From the NCBI RefSeq assembly GCF_001704415.2, contig NC_030822.1, positions 48,539,345-48,603,344 on the forward strand: a DNA stretch of 64,000 bases. Direction: 5' to 3'. Below are positions 21,311 through 33,182 of the stretch, one piece after another; position 1 is the first letter of the stretch, and the number at the start of each line of letters is the position of its first letter. A model generated the notes under the pieces. It was not told the DNA's origin. It made no database searches and was given only the letters and a program-made list of their open reading frames with translations. The translations under genes were made by a program, and so were the position numbers. This DNA comes from Capra hircus (lineage: Eukaryota > Chordata > Mammalia > Artiodactyla > Bovidae).

Positions 21311-21904
21311 GGGCACTCACTGTGGGCGCTGCCTCTAGACAGAAGGCCCTTCTTCAGAGGGGCAGCCAGCAAGGTCATCCATTGCTAAGTCTCCCCAGAG
21401 ATCAGACACATCTTCAAAAGGAGGAAGCGAGTGGGAGGCACTGTTGTTTATTTTTCCAGTGCTTAACAAATCAGCTCAAGGAAACCCAATGTCAGGCCTA
21501 GATGTGAAATACTACATTTCGGGAGATAGCGTTTTAATATCCAGATGGAAAAGGAGCCAGATTCAGGATAGCATGTGGTTTGAGTCCAGGCAAACCTATG
21601 CCGTTCCTTCCCCTCAACCACCTCGCTTCCCTGCATAGGGAAGAAGGATGCATTTGAAACTTCCTATCATAGATAGGATGCCTCAAAAAAGAATTCAAAC
21701 TACTTCTTATTCCCAAAGAACCAGATTTGGAGGAAACATGAAGAAGCATAACGTAGTAGAAAGAGCATTTACATAAATGTAAAAAGAACTTAATCTGAAG
21801 AGTGAGTCCTAGCCTCTACGTCATGGACGTTTAGACTCATGTGGCTGGAATGTTTAAACTCTGGTCGGGGATGGGGAGCCCTGGAGAGCGATAACTCCAT
21901 TTTC

Positions 21905-21985
21905 TATCAGCTCTGTGAACCTTGGGTAAGTCACTTTTTCCTGAGTCTCAGTTTCCTTATCTGCCAAATGAGGATACCCAATCAT
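21905..21985 (+). mobile_element. MIR SINE fragment
   Basis: 'tgaaccttgggtaagtcact' and 'gagtctcagtttccttatct' are MIR core. Confidence 0.65.
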
Positions 21986-21989
21986 TAGA

Positions 21990-22185
21990 AAAGACCCTGA
22001 TGCTGGGAAAGATTGAGGGCAGAAGGAGAAGGGGACAAAGAGGATGAGATGGTTGGATGGCATCACTGACTCAATGGACATGAGTTTGAGCAAGCTCCTG
22101 GAGATGGTGGAGGACAGGGAAGCCTAGTGTGCTGCAGTCCACGGAGTAAAGAGCCAGACACAACTGAGCAACTGAACAAGTACCA
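21990..22185 (+). mobile_element. BovB LINE 3' end, about 195 bp
   Basis: 'aaaagaccctgatgctggga', 'gatggcatcactgactcaat' and 'cacaactgagcaactgaac': only the extreme 3' end of BovB is present. It is inserted between two separate MIR remnants. Confidence 0.9.
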
Positions 22186-22300
22186 CTTTACAAAGGAGGA
22201 AGATAAGACCTTAAGGATTCAGCAACTTGGCCAGAGTCACAGCCCAGTAGATATCTTATTGAAAGCCTGTGCTCTTCTCCCTAAACCACACCAAGATGAG
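22186..22300 (-). mobile_element. MIR SINE fragment
   Basis: 'ctttacaaaggaggaagata', 'aacttggccagagtcacagc' and 'gtgctcttctccctaaacca' in reverse MIR order. Confidence 0.55.
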
Positions 22301-22626
22301 CTCATAGGCACTGAAATGCTTATAATGAGCCAGGCTGTGCAGTCAGTCGTCCCTGGTGGTTATTAGGTACAGACGTCCATCTGGCATGTGCAAACAGACG
22401 TGTCCTCCCACTTCTTCACATGTTCACGAAGACACTCACACCAGACAGTGCTTTACAAATAGAAGCAAGTTCCTACTCTGACCAGCATGGGAATACAGCA
22501 GTAGTAAATGGACAAGCCCAGGGACTCTCCTGTAAATCCAGGCTTTGCAGTAGCTCCAGCCATAGGAAAAGCAATCGTGGGTCATGGAGAGTTGTTCATG
22601 CTCTGATGCCAGATCTTCTTCTTTTT

Positions 22627-22865
22627 AAAAATATTTATGTATTTAGTTATTTGGCTTCACTGGGTCTTATTTGCAGCACAAGGGGTCTTTTGTTGCAGTG
22701 AGCAGGCTTCTCTCTAGTTGTGGCTCTCGGGCTAGCGACTCCAGAGTGCTCAGGCTCAGTAGTTGCCATGCCGCACGGGGGATCTTAGTTCCCCGACCAA
22801 GGATTGAACCTGTCCCCTGCACTGGAAGGTGAATTCTTAACTCTTGGACCACCGAGGAAGTCCCT
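22627..22865 (-). mobile_element. CHR-type tRNA-derived SINE
   Basis: 'ttggcttcactgggtcttat', 'gcttctctctagttgtggct' and 'ttaactcttggaccaccgag'. Confidence 0.85.
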
Positions 22866-23464
22866 CTAATGCCAGTTCTGATCTTTCCAGCAGGGCTGAC
22901 ATTCACTTCCCTCTGGGAGAAGCCTAGTCCAACCATCCTGCCTCAGAGATAAGTTTTTTCTAAGAGGTTATAGCAAACCATGTCTGCTCTGATTGGTCAT
23001 TCCTCTGGGGAGGTCTGGGAAAAGAGCATTGACTTTGAGGAAATGATAAAGACAGAGTGAACTCCTGATCTGTACCCAAGAGGGCAATGCTCATGCAGAA
23101 TTAGTGGAGTGCTGATTACACAAATCATTTTAAAGAGCAATTTAAAGGAATTTTAAAGCCATTCATAGCCTGGGACCAACGCTTCCATTGTTAGAAACCT
23201 ATGCTAAAGAGTTAATCAAATAGAATGAGCAAACATTTATGTATTAGAATGTATTCACATATGAAGATGTTCACTGCAGTTAAAACACTGGCACAAACTA
23301 AATGTCCCAGAATAGGAAAGTGATGAATTAAATTACAATTCATGAATCCATACAGTTGAAATATAATGCTGTTAGTAAAATAGGTTACAAAGCACTTTTA
23401 TGACTTGAATAAATGCTCTTGATATAAAAAGTAGAAAGACTACAGAACTATGTATATAGTAAAA

Positions 23465-23482
23465 TCTCTGTGTGTGTACACC

Positions 23483-23534
<52 letters not shown>

Positions 23535-23535
23535 T
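23465..23535 (+). repeat. TG/TA compound microsatellite
   Basis: A short (TG)n, then (TACA)n, then a (TA)n run to about 23523, then (CA)n. Similar ta/ca repeat resumes at 23646-23668 after the SINE fragment, so the fragment probably inserted within one microsatellite. Confidence 0.85.
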
Positions 23536-23645
23536 GTGCTTAGTCACTAAGTCATGTCCAACTCTTTTCAACCCACAGACTGTAGCCCACCAAGCTCAGA
23601 CTCTGTCTGTGGAGTTTCTCAGGCAAGAATACCTGAGTGGATTGT
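23536..23645 (-). mobile_element. Bov-tA SINE fragment inside a microsatellite
   Basis: 'cttagtcactaagtcatgtc', 'actgtagcccaccaagctca' and 'caggcaagaatacctgagtg'. Only the Bov-A half remains; the tRNA-derived head is missing. Confidence 0.8.
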
Positions 23646-23999
23646 ATATACATACACACACATATATATAAAAGACTGAAAGGAAATTTTACAGATCTTC
23701 ATTTTTTTCTGGGTTATTTTTGTCCCTGTGTTTTCCACTTTTGTATAATAAGTATGTATAACGTCTATTTTTTTTAATGTTACTTTTAAATTACTGAAAT
23801 GTCTAAGTGCTACTTGTCTTTAAAAGGCTTCTCCTTTGCTTGAGTAACTACAGGAACCTCCCAGCTGCCCCTCTGCCCCCACCCCATTCCACCGGATTCC
23901 CAGCCCAGTCTGTGCTGTCTCTGGGGTCATCTTCTCTGACTCCAAGCTGATCAGTTTAATACTCTTGGTCCAATACAGGCTCTGGCTACCTGTTGTCTT

Positions 24000-24430
24000 T
24001 AGACTGGAAGGTTGATCCAAACTCCTTTGAATGGTTTGCTGTTCAACCACATAGGCCAGACTCTCAGATCTTCTGGCCTCAAGCTTGGTCTTCCCTCTGC
24101 ATAGAACACCCTTTTCCCTCCTTCTCTGCCTGCGAAAGCCTTACTTGCTTTGAACAGCAAGTTCGGAAGTGAGCCCCTCTGGGAAATCTTACCCGTGAAT
24201 CCCAAGCAGAGCTGGTTACTGTTGGCTCTGCTCCCAAAGACTTTGCCCATAGCTCTGTTTTAGCAAATATAATTTATTGTAATAAGTATATTTTAATATC
24301 TCTTGCTGCCCCTTTAACTTCCTCCCCGTATAAGACCATATGACTGGGAGGATGAAGTCTGAGACTCATTTATCTTGGTATGCCTGGTGCCTGGCACAGA
24401 GTACTTGTCTGGTGATGGATAGATAAAGAA
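24000..24430 (+). mobile_element. L2 LINE fragment
   Basis: 'tctgcatagaacaccctttt', 'ctctgcctgcgaaagcctta', then 'tatgcctggtgcctggcaca' and 'gagtacttgtctggtgatgg' in L2 order. Confidence 0.55.
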
Positions 24431-24481
24431 ACTGGTGGGACTGAGCTAGACCAGAGGTGGCAGCAGGGAGTCCTAAAGGGG

Positions 24482-24898
24482 GTTGTTGTTCAGTTGCTCA
24501 GTCATGTCCAGTCGCTCAGTCTTTGTGACCCCATGGACTACAGCACATCAGGCTTTCCTGTCCTTCACTATCTCCTGGAGTTTATTCAGACTCATGTCCA
24601 TTGAGTTGGTGATGCCATCCAACCATCTCATCCTCTGTTGCCCCCTTCTCATCCCACCTTCAGTCTTTCCCAGCATCAGGGTCTTTTCTAATGAGTCAGT
24701 TATTCACATCAGGTGGCCTAAGTTCTGGAGCTTCAGCTTCAGCATCAGTCCTTCCAATGAATATTCAGGACTGATTTCCTTTAGGATTGACTGGTTTGAT
24801 CTCCTTGCTGTCCAAGGGACTCTCAAGAGTCTTCTCCAGCACCACAGTTCAAAAGCATTAATTCTTTGGTGCTCAACCTTCTTTATGGTCCAACTCTC
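24482..24898 (-). mobile_element. BovB LINE 3' end fragment
   Basis: 'tgttcagttgctcagtcatg', 'catcctctgttgcccccttc', 'cttccaatgaatattcagga' and 'ctcaagagtcttctccagca'; about 415 bp of the BovB 3' part. Stops interrupt the translation. Confidence 0.92.
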
Positions 24899-26754
24899 TG
24901 AGAATCTGGCTTGTGTGGTTGAAAGTCACAATCTGTGTAAGATGGTGGTGAAATGACTTTCATTCCATTGCAGGCAAAGAGACTTAAGTTAGCCAGAAAT
25001 TTTGTACAGTTTTCCATCACTGGAGTAGATGAATGTTTGGGATAGGAGGATGGCTTCAGAAGAGGGAAGATACTTCCCTGTGAAATAAGGGTTGGACACT
25101 GTCCTTCTTGGAGACTGCAGGGTGGACAAGGGAGCCTCTGCCAGACCCAAGCTTCAGCGAGTTATCCGAGTAAGCAGGGTGGAGGGCTCTCTCCATCTCC
25201 CCAGCCCACTATGATTCTGCTATAGGCCGGGTGGGTTTCCATATCAGCTGTACTTCCAAACCCAGATCTACAGTTTGAACCTAAAGGCCCTCAGATGAGA
25301 AGACTGTGCTGAGAGTGAGGCCAATTGCTCACAGAGCCCAGCAGGGATCTTGGCTCCACAATACTCATTAGCATCTTAAGTTCACATAAATATATATGAG
25401 GCCTACCCTGGGAGTCCCGGAGGCCCTCGCAACCAAAGTGAAATCTCTCCCTCTTTGCACCTCCTCCTGTGTCTTCTGAGCCCAGCTGACTCCTGGAGCC
25501 CAGTGTGCTGTAGCTAATCTCTGCAAGGAGCACTACAGCTTATTTTCAGGGTGCAAAACTAGATGTTTGGTCCTTTGGGAGACTAGCTCTGTTCTGCCCC
25601 TCCCCTCCTTATGGTGGTCCAGAATCTCTAAAGACCCGGGGTTTCCCCGCTGTTCCTCTCTCAGCACAGATTCTGGACACTAGACGGCAAAGTGAACCCA
25701 CAAAATGCCTGCAGGATAGCCCAGACTGGATGTTGCAAAATGTAGGACTGCGGGAGTAAAGACACTTGGGGGTTTTTGTCCTTAAATGGCCCTCAGTCTA
25801 ATGGAATATGTAAAAAAGAGAAGGAAAATCAGAAACCAGAAAGCTGAGACACAGTACAACCGCAGAGAGATGAAAATGGAGAAGATAATCAGCAGTGTGA
25901 GAAGCCTGTAAACCCCGGGAAGGAAGTCTGGCTCCATCCAACCTCAGAGCTTCTTGGAGGAGGTGAATTTTGACAGGAGAAGGATGGAATTGGGAAGGGA
26001 ACTGACTGCTGCGTGGGGACAACTGATTGCCTCCCCCGACACCCAGGGGCCTTTCAGGGCAATCGGAATGGCAGGAAAAAAGCAGTTCCAGTTCACAGAC
26101 TCCCAGGAATAACTTCCTCTCATTCCCGGGTAACTAGTCAACCACAGTTGTTTCCAAGTCTGGAAGGAAAGAAGGGCTTTCAGGGAAAAGCTGGGGAGTG
26201 TAAGTCAGTGGAATCCCTATGTATATGGGGAGAGCCTGGAGTGGGTGGCTGTTCCTCAGTGCTTTCTGCCCAGCTGCAGGGTGTGAAACTGCTGCAGCTC
26301 TGCCCTGGTCAAATGCATGACTCTGCTTCTGCAGCTTGCTCTGCATGGAAAGCGCACACATGCTGTAGGGGACTAGAGGAGGGCGGTGGACAAAGTAGGA
26401 GGGGGACATTTTGCTGGCAGGTTTCCAACCTCTGACAGCATTTTCAGCTCTGATTCTTTTTTGGATTTTTTCTCTTACATGGAGTATCTTACTATGTGAT
26501 AGAATTAAATTTAATTACATATTTGATACACACAATTTCAAAATAAAATTACCAGTATTATTACCAATAAATAGACTACTGTCAAGATTTCTTTAAAACT
26601 CTGTTTCTTCGCAAAATATATTTCACTGAATATGAAAAGTCAAAAAACTGTGTGGAAAACAATTTTTTGAGTGTTTGCATGTGTCTCTAACTTGATATAC
26701 AGTTAGGCTCATGTTTTCACATTTTAGGGCTTTTGCTTCACTTCTAATCTCTTT
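24899..26754. other. Unique intron-like DNA
   Basis: Nearly 1.9 kb free of recognisable ruminant repeats. The frame at 26013-26435 (+) has no family match and no splice pair. One of the better places to look for conserved non-coding elements. Confidence 0.45.
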
Positions 26755-26905
26755 CATCCTCTTCTCTTTTTTTTTTGACTTTTTATTTTCTACTGGAGTA
26801 TAGCCGATTAACAATGTTGTGATAGTTTCAGGTGAACAGAGAAAGGACTCAGCCATGCATATACATGTATCCCTTCTCCCTCAAACTCCCCTCCCATCCA
26901 GATGC
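26755..26905 (-). mobile_element. L1 3' end fragment
   Basis: Poly-T, then 'ctactggagtatagccgatt', 'aacaatgttgtgatagtttc' and 'catgcatatacatgtatccc', the reverse of a ruminant L1 3' terminus. Confidence 0.8.
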
Positions 26906-28284
26906 CACATAACTCTGTCAGCTCAGATTCTTTGGACAAGGTTTCTGCGGTCCCACTCCCTTTGCTGACCTGACGGCCCCAGTGAGACTAAGAACGGGCA
27001 TCCTGCTTTCTGAGGCATCTTTCACCCTAGTCATCTATCCATCCTTCTTCCTTGGGCCTGAGAGAGCCCAGGCTCTGCATCTGCTTCTCATGGACCACGG
27101 TCAGCCTGCCCATCCACAGCAGACTCTCCCGGACAGGGAGGGAGGCAGGTTTCACAGGTGGGGAGGCGCTTTCCTGGCTCTGAGATCCTCAACTTGAAGT
27201 CACAGCAGGTAACATTGGAAGAATCCTTAGGGGTTGTTAATTTTAAATCACACCTCAAGATCAGAGTAAAGAGTTGACTGGGCTGTAATCCGTGGTCATC
27301 TTGCTACCGCAGTAAGAGGCGGCACAGAAGGGAGGCTACAAGCACCGTGTGTGACTTTATACCCCTTCTTTCTGACTTGAATGTGATGAAACCTGGAATG
27401 AGTTTTTGAACATCTCTAAGGGTCTGTTTCCTCAGCTACCAAAAAGAAAAAAAAGAAGACAGTGGTAAATAATAATTCACCTTTGTAGAATGACCTGCAT
27501 GATTATTGATGATAAGAGCACTCACTTACTGAGTACTAACTGTGTGCCCCTGCTGTGTGGGTATCACTCCACCAAGCCCAGCACTGTGCCCCGGAGACGG
27601 TCATCTACCTATCATTGTGACCACACACAGACCCAAGTCACTGGTGCTGGTCATAGACATGCCTCTCCTTTGCTTCTGAGATAATGGAACTCCTTTGGTG
27701 CCCAGTTTCTAGAGGTCAGAGGGCCTCGGAGCAGGAGAGCAGTTTGCATTCAGTCTGAGCCCTGACTTGCTGACCCGTCCTCTGGCACTGGGGAAAGGTC
27801 CCCAGCCTTCTGGTCTAAACACAGCCTGCCCTCATCTTATTTAAACAAGGCCACGGAGGCAGGCAGAAGGCCTGTGGTCGGGGAGGAGGAAACAAGGGCT
27901 GTTTGGGATTCCATGTAGGCTCTGGGCTATTGAAGCTGTCAGGCTGATACACAAGCTCTGTCAGGCTTGTAGCTCTTGGCATTCTGGCTGCTTCCCCATG
28001 ATGACCATTTATAGTCAATCCCTCTGAAGCGAGTGAAGCCCTGGGGTTGGGCAAAAGTGATGAAGCTGAAGGAAAGGCACCTGGCCGAGGGAAGGCAAGA
28101 GTGGGGTGGGGTGGGGGGGTCACTACAGCCACCTGCCTACCTCCACATGCTACACAGTCCCAGAACCTGGCCTCAGCTCCCCCTTTAGGCCTGAGATGTA
28201 AGAGCAAGCCAGTACTGAAAGGGAGTTGAGAGGTGGACGGGTTTGGATGGATTGACGCCACAAATCATGGATTTGTAGAGAAGT
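26906..28284. other. Unique intron-like DNA
   Basis: Possible MIR words near 27520-27600. The 148-codon - strand frame at 27815-28261 is proline-rich with no recognised family. Confidence 0.4.
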
Positions 28285-28411
28285 GTTTTGTTTGTTTGTT
28301 TTGGCTGTGCTTGGCGGCATGTGGGATCTTAGTTCCCTGACCAGGGATTGAACGCACACCCCCTGCATTGGAAATGCAGAGTCTAACCACTAGGCCCCCA
28401 GGGAAGTCCCT
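28285..28411 (-). mobile_element. CHR-type SINE, short
   Basis: 'gtgggatcttagttccctga', 'ccagggattgaacgcacacc' and 'ccactaggcccccagggaag' preceded by (TTTG)n. Confidence 0.85.
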
Positions 28412-29069
28412 AGAGAGTTTTGATGTAGGACAAGCCCATATGGTTTTGTGGTAGGAAATTCAGCCCCTACACCCCTTGAAGTTTTCTCTGATTTTCCCTT
28501 AAAATGTAATTTAAGATGTCTTTTTTTTTTTTTTAATAATACTGGGAGTAGGTCACCCTTAACATTGCTCAAGAAAGAAAAAGATGGCTTGACAGTGTCC
28601 ACAGTCCAGTCTGATTGGTAACCTGTGACTTCCATTGCTGTGATTTCCATGGTGTCTACTTCAGAGAGGACACTAGATTACATGGGTCTTAGGTAGACCC
28701 CGTGCTCTCCTGGTGACTCTGATGGTGAAAGATTAAGAGGTGGGTTTGGAAACAGTCCTGCAGAGTCAAGGTTGAGTAACAAGGACACTCCTCAAAGCCA
28801 GCGTGTGAATTGCTCGAAAGATGGAAAACTCCATGTAATGGAGGCTTGCTGGCTGCTAAGACCAAAGAAAAACAGTACTGTAAGGTGGTCACCATGGGCC
28901 TCCATGCATGTGTCAGAATGCAGAATGATAATAATGACCTTGTTAACCATGATAGGGCTATGGGTGGGTGGGGGAAGGATGGGCAGAGACAAGGGGTAGA
29001 AAGAAGCATTGAGAGTTTTGTCCTAGATACCAGATGCTGGGTTGGGAGCTTTATATACACTAATTTATT
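28412..29069. other. Unique intron-like DNA
   Basis: Nothing supported; a 16-base poly-T lies at about 28519. Confidence 0.4.
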
Positions 29070-29266
29070 GCTTATTTACTTAAAAAATTAATATATATAT
29101 TTATTTATATATTTGGCGGCATCAGGTCTTAGCTGCAGCATGTGGGATCTTCAATCTTCTTTTAGTTGCAGTGTACAGAATTTAGTTCTCTGAACAGGGA
29201 TAAAGCCTGGGCTTCCTACTTTGGGAGCTCCGAGTCTTAGCCACTGAACCACCAGAGAAGTCCCTA
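29070..29266 (-). mobile_element. CHR-type tRNA-derived SINE
   Basis: AT-rich tail, 'gcagcatgtgggatcttcaa', 'gaacagggataaagcctggg' and 'ccactgaaccaccagagaag'. Confidence 0.8.
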
Positions 29267-29275
29267 CATTAATTC

Positions 29276-31437
29276 ATTTTTCAAGGTCTATAATGAAGTC
29301 AAGAATACTGAAGTGGCTTGCCATTCCCTTCTGTTGAAGCCTGGCTTGGAGAATTTTGAGCATTACTTTGCTAGCATGTGAGATGAATGCAATTGTGTGG
29401 TAGTTTGAACATTCTTTGGCATTGCCTTCCTTTGGGATTGGAATGAAAACTGACCATTTCCAGTCCTGTGGCCACTGCTGAGTTTTCCCAATTTGCTGGC
29501 ATATTGAGTGGAGCACTTCCACAGCATCATCTTTTAGGATTTGAAATAGCTCAACTGGAATTCCATCACCTCCACTAGCTTTGTTCATAGTAATCTTGAG
29601 AGTCCCTTGGACTGCAAGGAGATCCAACCAGTCCATTCTGAAGGAGATCAACCCTGGGATTTCTTTGGAAGGACTGATACTAAAGCTGAAACTCCAGTAC
29701 TTTGGCCACCTCATGCAAAGAGTTGACTCATTGGAAAACACTTTGATGCTGGCAGGGATTGGGGGCAGGAGAAGAAGGGGACTGAGGATGAGATGGCTGG
29801 ATGGCATCACTGACTCGATGGACGTGAGTCTGAGTGAACTTCGGGAGTTGGTGATGGACAGGGAGGCCTGGCATGCTGCGATTCATGGGGTCGCAAAGAG
29901 TCGGACACGACTGAGCGACTGAACTGAACTGAAAGAAGTCAAGTGGGCCTTAGGAAACATCACTACGAACAAAGCTAATGGAGGTGATGAAATTCCAGTT
30001 GAGCTATTTCAAATCCTAAAATATGATGCTGTTAAAGTGCTGCACTCAATATGCCAACAAATTTGGAAAACTCAGTAGTGGCCACAGACTGGAAAAGGTC
30101 AGTTTTCATTCCAATCCCAAAGGAAGGCAATGCCAAAGAATGTTCAAACTACCACACAATTGCACTCATCTCACATTCTAGTAAAGTAATGCTCAAAATT
30201 CTCCAAGCCAGGCTTCAGCAATATATGAACTGTGAACTTCAAGATGTTCAAGCTGGTTTTAGAAAAGGCAGAAGAACCAGAGATCAAATTGCCAACATCT
30301 ATTGGATCATTGAAAAAGCAAGAGAGTTCCAGAAAAACAACTACTTCTGCTTTATTGACTATGCCAAAGCCTTTGACTGTGTGGATCACAACAAAATGTA
30401 GAAAATTCTGAAAGAGATATGAATACCAGACCACCTGACTTGCCTCCTGAGAAATCTGTATGAAGGTCAAGAAGTGACAGTTAGAACTGGACATGAACAA
30501 CAGACTGGTTCCAAATCGGGAAAGGAGTATGTCAAGGCTGTATATTGTCACCCTGCTTATTTAACTTATATGCATAGTATATCATGTGAAATGCTGGCCT
30601 GGATGAAGCACAAGCTGGAACCAAGATTGCCAGGAGAAATATCAATAACCTCAGATATGCGGATGACACCACACTTACGGCAGAAAGCGAAGAAGAACTA
30701 AAGAGCTTCTTGATGAAAGTAAAAGAGGAGAGTGAAAAAGTTGGCTTAAAACTCAACATTTAGAAAACTATGATCATGACATCTGATCCCATCACTTCAT
30801 GGCAAATAGATGGAGAAACAATGGAAACTGTAACAGACTTTATTTTGGGGGGCTCCAAAATCACTGCAGATGGTGACTGCAGCCATGAAATTAAAAGATT
30901 CTTGCTCTTTGGAAGGAAAGCTATGACCAACCTAGACAGCACATTAAAAAGCAGAGACATTATTTTGCCAACAAAGGTCCGTCTAGTCAAAGCTATGGTT
31001 TTTCCAGAAGTCATGTATATATTTGAGAGTTGGATTGAAAAGAAAGCTGAGCACCAAAGAATTGATGCTTTTGAACTGTGGTGTTGGAAAAGACTCTTGA
31101 GAGTCCCTTAGAATGCAAAGAGATTCAACCAGTCTATCCTAAAGGAAATCAGTCCTGAATATTCATTGGAAGGACTGATGCTGAAGCTGTAATTCCAATA
31201 CTTTGGCCACTCAATGTGAAGAACTGACTCACTGGAAAAGACCCTGATGCTGGGAAAGATTGAAGGCTGGAGAAGAAGGGGACAACAGAGGATGAGATGA
31301 GATGGTTGGGTGGCATCACTGATTCTATGGACATGAGTTTGAGTAAGCTCCAGGAGTTGGTGATGGACATGGAAGCCTGGCGTGCTGCAGTCCATGGCGT
31401 GGCAAAGAGTTGGACATGACTGAGCAACTGAACTGAA
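29276..31437 (+). mobile_element. BovB LINE, 5'-truncated, interrupted by a second BovB
   Basis: The outer copy is 29935-31437, with its 5' edge somewhere between 29276 and 29303. It covers the RT domain and 3' end of BovB. Recognisable pieces include QAGFRKGRRTRDQIAN and the CFIDYAKAFDCVDHNK block with the first catalytic Asp. Stop codons and frameshifts (for example at 30077 and 30400) disable it. BovB encodes an AP-type endonuclease and reverse transcriptase; only part of the RT region survives here. Confidence 0.93.
29304..29934 (+). mobile_element. Nested BovB LINE with inverted 5' segment
   Basis: Inserted in the outer copy with the duplication gaagtcaag at 29295-29303 and 29935-29943. 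The left part (about 29335-29592) is BovB RT sequence in reverse; the right part (29593-29934) is the BovB 3' end in forward orientation, ending in (CTGAA)n. This is the structure expected of twin priming, with roughly 0.8 kb of BovB missing between the two segments. Confidence 0.88.
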
Positions 31438-31439
31438 CC

Positions 31440-31500
31440 TTGAGAGGTGAATTTTAATCATATTTTACAGATGAAGAAACTAAGGCTTATTGCCTGTATT
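31440..31500 (-). mobile_element. MIR SINE, left part
   Basis: 'tcatattttacagatgaaga' and 'aactaaggctta' are MIR in reverse. The element continues at 31717 after the Bov-tA. Confidence 0.65.
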
Positions 31501-31716
31501 GCGTGCAGGCTCAGTCATGTCTGACTCTCTGCGACCCCATGGACTGTAGCCTGCTGAGCTACCCTGTCCTTGGAAAAATTCCAGGCAAGAATACTGGAGT
31601 GGGTTCCCATGCCCTCCTCCAGGGGATCTTCCTGACCCAGGGATCCAACCTGAGTCTCCCGCATCTTCTGCATTGGCGGGTGGATTCTTTACCTCTCTGC
31701 CACCTGGGAAGCCCCT
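31501..31716 (-). mobile_element. Bov-tA SINE inserted in a MIR
   Basis: 'caggctcagtcatgtctgac', 'caagaatactggagtgggtt' and 'ttacctctctgccacctggg'; full-length reverse copy. Confidence 0.9.
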
Positions 31717-31808
31717 TCTAAGACTATCATAGAGGCCAAGTAACTTGTTCAAGGTTTCAGACTTACCATATGATGGAGCTGGGATTCAAACTTCTTAATA
31801 CTCTGTCA
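31717..31808 (-). mobile_element. MIR SINE, right part
   Basis: 'ggccaagtaacttgttcaag' and 'gagctgggattcaaacttct' continue the MIR split by the Bov-tA. Confidence 0.6.
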
Positions 31809-33182
31809 GGGCTTTTTAGCAGCTGAAGGTTAGTTACTTGTTCAGGACACTCCCATAGAGGGTGTGGGAGGTACATGTGCTCAGGAGGCCAGATGACAGA
31901 CCAGAAGCGGCTGCAGTAAAAATGAGGATCCTCCCATCAGGCTGAAGGATCTGAGATGCTGATGAGGTTCTCCAGTCTGAAGAGGTGCCTGTTCTTATCA
32001 GAACAGCCTGTTCCCTGCACAGCGTGGAATGACACTGTCACAGTTTCATTCTTCTGGTTCTTTTCTGGAACTTTGTAAAGATCATGACCTTTCTGTGATG
32101 ACATCCTTTATTCCTTGGCTAAATGAAAACATACTTGGTTCTGTTTCAACATTCCTTGGTTAGCTTCAAATCCAAGGATTCTGAGGTCCCCTTTTTATTA
32201 AATTGAGGAGTTTGTTATCACATTCTAAAAACCTTTTTTAGTGCAAACTACAAATTCATTCATTCATCCAAGTTTATTGAGTCATTGCTATATTCCTGAC
32301 ACTGGTTCAATACTGGGAACAGGAGAATGACTAAGTTCGTGTCTTCCTATTTGAGGCAGATATATTAGTATATGCCAAAACATTAAAACAAACCATTGTA
32401 CAAATAGCTATTCTCACTCAATTGATTTTTCATTCATTTGAAAAAAACAAATGAGTTCACTGTGAGACACTATGTTAAGAGAAAAATTGTGAAGAGTCAA
32501 ATGGGGAAACAGATGAATAAATAGATTAATTATATGATACAAAGGGGGATAAAAGTCTATAACAATTAAGGGAAGTTTTTGGTTGGCATGTTACTATTGA
32601 TTGGCCTAGAAGTAAATGACTTAGTAATGTCCATGCAATAGAGTGAGCACTTAATAAACGGGAATATATGTTGCTGTTATTATCATCACTATTACTGTTC
32701 TTGTTAGCAAGCATTTGGTGAATTAATGTGGATTTTTTGTATAAAATTTATATCTGGGCAATATTTTTATCTCTCCATTATACGAAGAAAATTTTACAAA
32801 AATATGATTTAAGTGGCTCCACCATATAATGATTTGTAGTATATAAAAATTAAGCAAATACTCTGGTTCCTGACATATCCTTCTAGCTATGGGCCCTGGA
32901 ACCCACAGCTAGTCAGTAGTCTGGTCCACTCAGTCTTAATGAAAACTGGTTCTGACTCTACCTCAATCCTTTATGGTCCAGCCCTCAAAACATCTGATGT
33001 TATTGTCAGATCTTCTCCTCCTCCTACTTCCTATATTTGGGAAGTTGCTGGGTCCTCATAAACTGTTTTTTTTTTTTTTTACGGTTGATACCATCTTCTG
33101 CTAATATAGCCTTCATTCTTACGGGCAGCACCTCACCAGACCTTCTGCTAGTTACTTCTCAATCTGACAGTCGCAGAAAGGT
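31809..33182. other. Unique, AT-rich intron-like DNA
   Basis: Includes an L2-like terminus in reverse at about 32260-32350 ('caagtttattgagtcattgc') and a poly-T at 33067. No exon is supported. Confidence 0.4.

Noticed and set aside
29274..29810. 178-codon - strand frame as a fusion gene
   Set aside because: It runs across the inverted junction of the nested BovB and joins two parts of the element in an order no functional BovB has.
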